From an uncultured bacterium (GTDB taxonomy: Bacteria; Krumholzibacteriota; Krumholzibacteriia; LZORAL124-64-63): 64,000 nucleotides of DNA. Under the pieces are notes generated by a model that was given only the letters and a program-made list of their open reading frames with translations, did not search any database and was not told the DNA's origin. Below, piece after piece: positions 63,801-64,000 of this stretch (the stretch's first letter is position 1; each line of letters begins with the position of its first letter). The position numbers were made by a program, and so were the translations under genes. The stretch covers positions 62,001-126,000 of the forward strand of contig CAIOLW010000036.1 of NCBI GenBank assembly GCA_903859215.1, in the 5' to 3' direction.

Positions 63801-64000
63801 CTATGCGGGTGTCATGGTTCCGGTGGCCCTCGGTCGCGGCGGCGGCGACCGCTCTTCGGCAGCGGGGGTCGATGCGGGCCACGGCGGCGTCATGAACAAC
63901 GGCCTGCTGCTCTACCGGCAGCGGATCGACGGGACACTCGTGGCGGGGCTGTCGGACCTGCTGCAGGGCGAAGTCACGCTGAGCCTCGACGGCAGGCCGC
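60844..64000 (+). CDS. Giant polytopic membrane protein, sensor-kinase-like N-terminal part (3' end beyond window)
   Basis: An open frame from ATG 60844 to the end of the window gives at least 1052 codons with no stop. It is missing from the ORF track because it is not closed. I read MSWSRARATAVAGIACVAAQ, several N-terminal helices, an extracytoplasmic segment, a second helix cluster at ~280-560, a long soluble region (~560-820), another helix (LIDVLVFVMLGALVRF), then FQEKFLAGYLLLGLVLLLMV, which is the type of helix that precedes a HAMP-linked sensor region, and DGLTMALQQLGGLLSDQARE. The pattern fits large histidine kinases of FCB-group bacteria, but the kinase domain lies outside, so this remains a prediction. 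Confidence 0.7.
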   Translation, partial: MSWSRARATAVAGIACVAAQGVVLTLASRSAEAASLPWRGVFALLAVGPLLTGVRAARRPGHRAWGLATVVLAVGLAAGALFLPKPGAHQARNAVAQAPTEAVGKIAADLERDVARLAALAAREASGLTGAVTGAGGEAFRALAPIPATWAAGDAELRLPVAAALWRDGQLAAWTAGALPLSSPADGSVAAVSRLEPYRDGWVLRRLQPCPGGALLELQWMLPRADDVRGVYGLEVTVGEGRSGAAFRDVDLDGNTTPMVVRVRAAVGAPATAAASAGARLLALMLVSWAVLLVAQAALTGRGQVVLAAALLARAFLAAVDLRQWLVASFPAVEMPTPPGSWSSLIDPSYFATPAFGGWFATTADALLTAILLAVGVRHVHARLARRLESGPRRLDRRGSWWLAAAFGVVAAVLLPSLRAFVILLADNANPRLIGPGVSLSLLTFWGLHVVLLLLSVSALGLLGLLAVGARSTARGATPARVGGIAVFVLAVAGAWLARAGTMTGVLAGALAAAVWWFQAWVRASDGRGARLAWPALVLVAALWNYASLHHVHDAAERAWLQRRAGEITDDQSGWSRSLIQTVLMEMQQVDDVAPAETVDEPWRDEAAWRLYRSSLLNGLHFAGLVEILDREERSESLFAAGFLRDFHYETMSRSGWVTSTGAAAGPGDDIVFRSERRLYSGGQEDILVAEAPRRSGRGWLRVEAPLRSWRVSTLTAPQDNPDAAGGGRYQPRQEVDRPVLLLLADDGGWRGSGAEGFPGPDGDEPVAQLRAGRREWAVIPVGGHDWLCRWTFVPAAAARAPGEGFLIGIERPTFGDTMLDASRMILIDVLVFVMLGALVRFRRVVSPRGWQPGFQEKFLAGYLLLGLVLLLMVGLSVDRVGYERVRAEARQQARDGLTMALQQLGGLLSDQARELADSGRLDDALRGSAADAPVDADLRRAVLFAGDGSVLFDGSSIPLAPAEAAALLEAARSSPALLVREGGDVYAGVMVPVALGRGGGDRSSAAGVDAGHGGVMNNGLLLYRQRIDGTLVAGLSDLLQGEVTLSLDGRP

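Overview
The window is GC-rich DNA (AT-rich only in a few promoter islands) with very dense coding, frequent GTG and TTG starts, and 4-nt stop/start overlaps. The envelope is clearly Gram-negative: Sec-exported lipoproteins, two outer-membrane beta-barrels, SurA-like chaperones and FtsEX-EnvC. An FCB-type or 'Candidatus' phylum bacterium (Eisenbacteria/Krumholzibacteriota-like) would fit, but no rRNA or other decisive marker is present, so that placement is inference. Redox genes suggest a respiratory lifestyle with flexible electron acceptors: SdhC, acetate kinase/phosphotransacetylase, a PPi-type phosphofructokinase, and a large multiheme cytochrome locus.

1-15 kb: the start of a succinate dehydrogenase operon (sdhC, cut by the window edge), a GT-C-type membrane glycosyltransferase, an M20D amidohydrolase, an unrecognised exported 740-aa protein, a PhzF-family enzyme, an rrf2-pta-ackA operon, a divergent adenosine deaminase, phosphofructokinase, a second GT-C protein and a GAF-SpoIIE phosphatase. 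15-28 kb: moxR-DUF58-batA, nifU-nifS, mfd and two parvulin-type chaperones. 28-37 kb: a family 2 glycosyltransferase, the divergent ftsE-ftsX-envC cell-division module and, running on from it, holB-ricT-tatD-rsmA. 37-46 kb: a beta-barrel with two small lipoproteins, a divergent polysaccharide deacetylase, a DUF362-ferredoxin protein, and secD-secF behind a leader with a promoter and an intrinsic-terminator-like hairpin. A complete insertion sequence (27-bp inverted repeats, own terminator) sits exactly between the stop codons of secF and the next, convergent gene.

46.8-60 kb, minus strand, is the highlight: an extracellular-electron-transfer locus. It holds a hexaheme protein that reads like the Geobacter nanowire cytochrome OmcS, a seven-heme paralogue of it, an NHL beta-propeller protein just upstream of the hexaheme gene under a strong promoter with nested palindromes, a cytochrome with 42 CXXCH motifs in 1044 residues, a parvulin-like chaperone, two envelope proteins with CsgG/GNA1162-like folds, a ~735-aa outer-membrane barrel with a discoidin-like insert, and a second seven-heme cytochrome at the head of the operon. 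Together they could supply heme-protein folding, an outer-membrane conduit and a surface filament. Filament formation and conduit function are inferred from family resemblance and gene order.

60.3-64 kb: a small NTF2-like lipoprotein followed by a giant membrane protein (at least 1052 codons, sensor-kinase-like) that runs off the end. It and sdhC are missing from the ORF track because they lack a stop codon inside the window. No tRNA, rRNA or CRISPR array was seen, and no gene-free stretch exceeds 300 bp.
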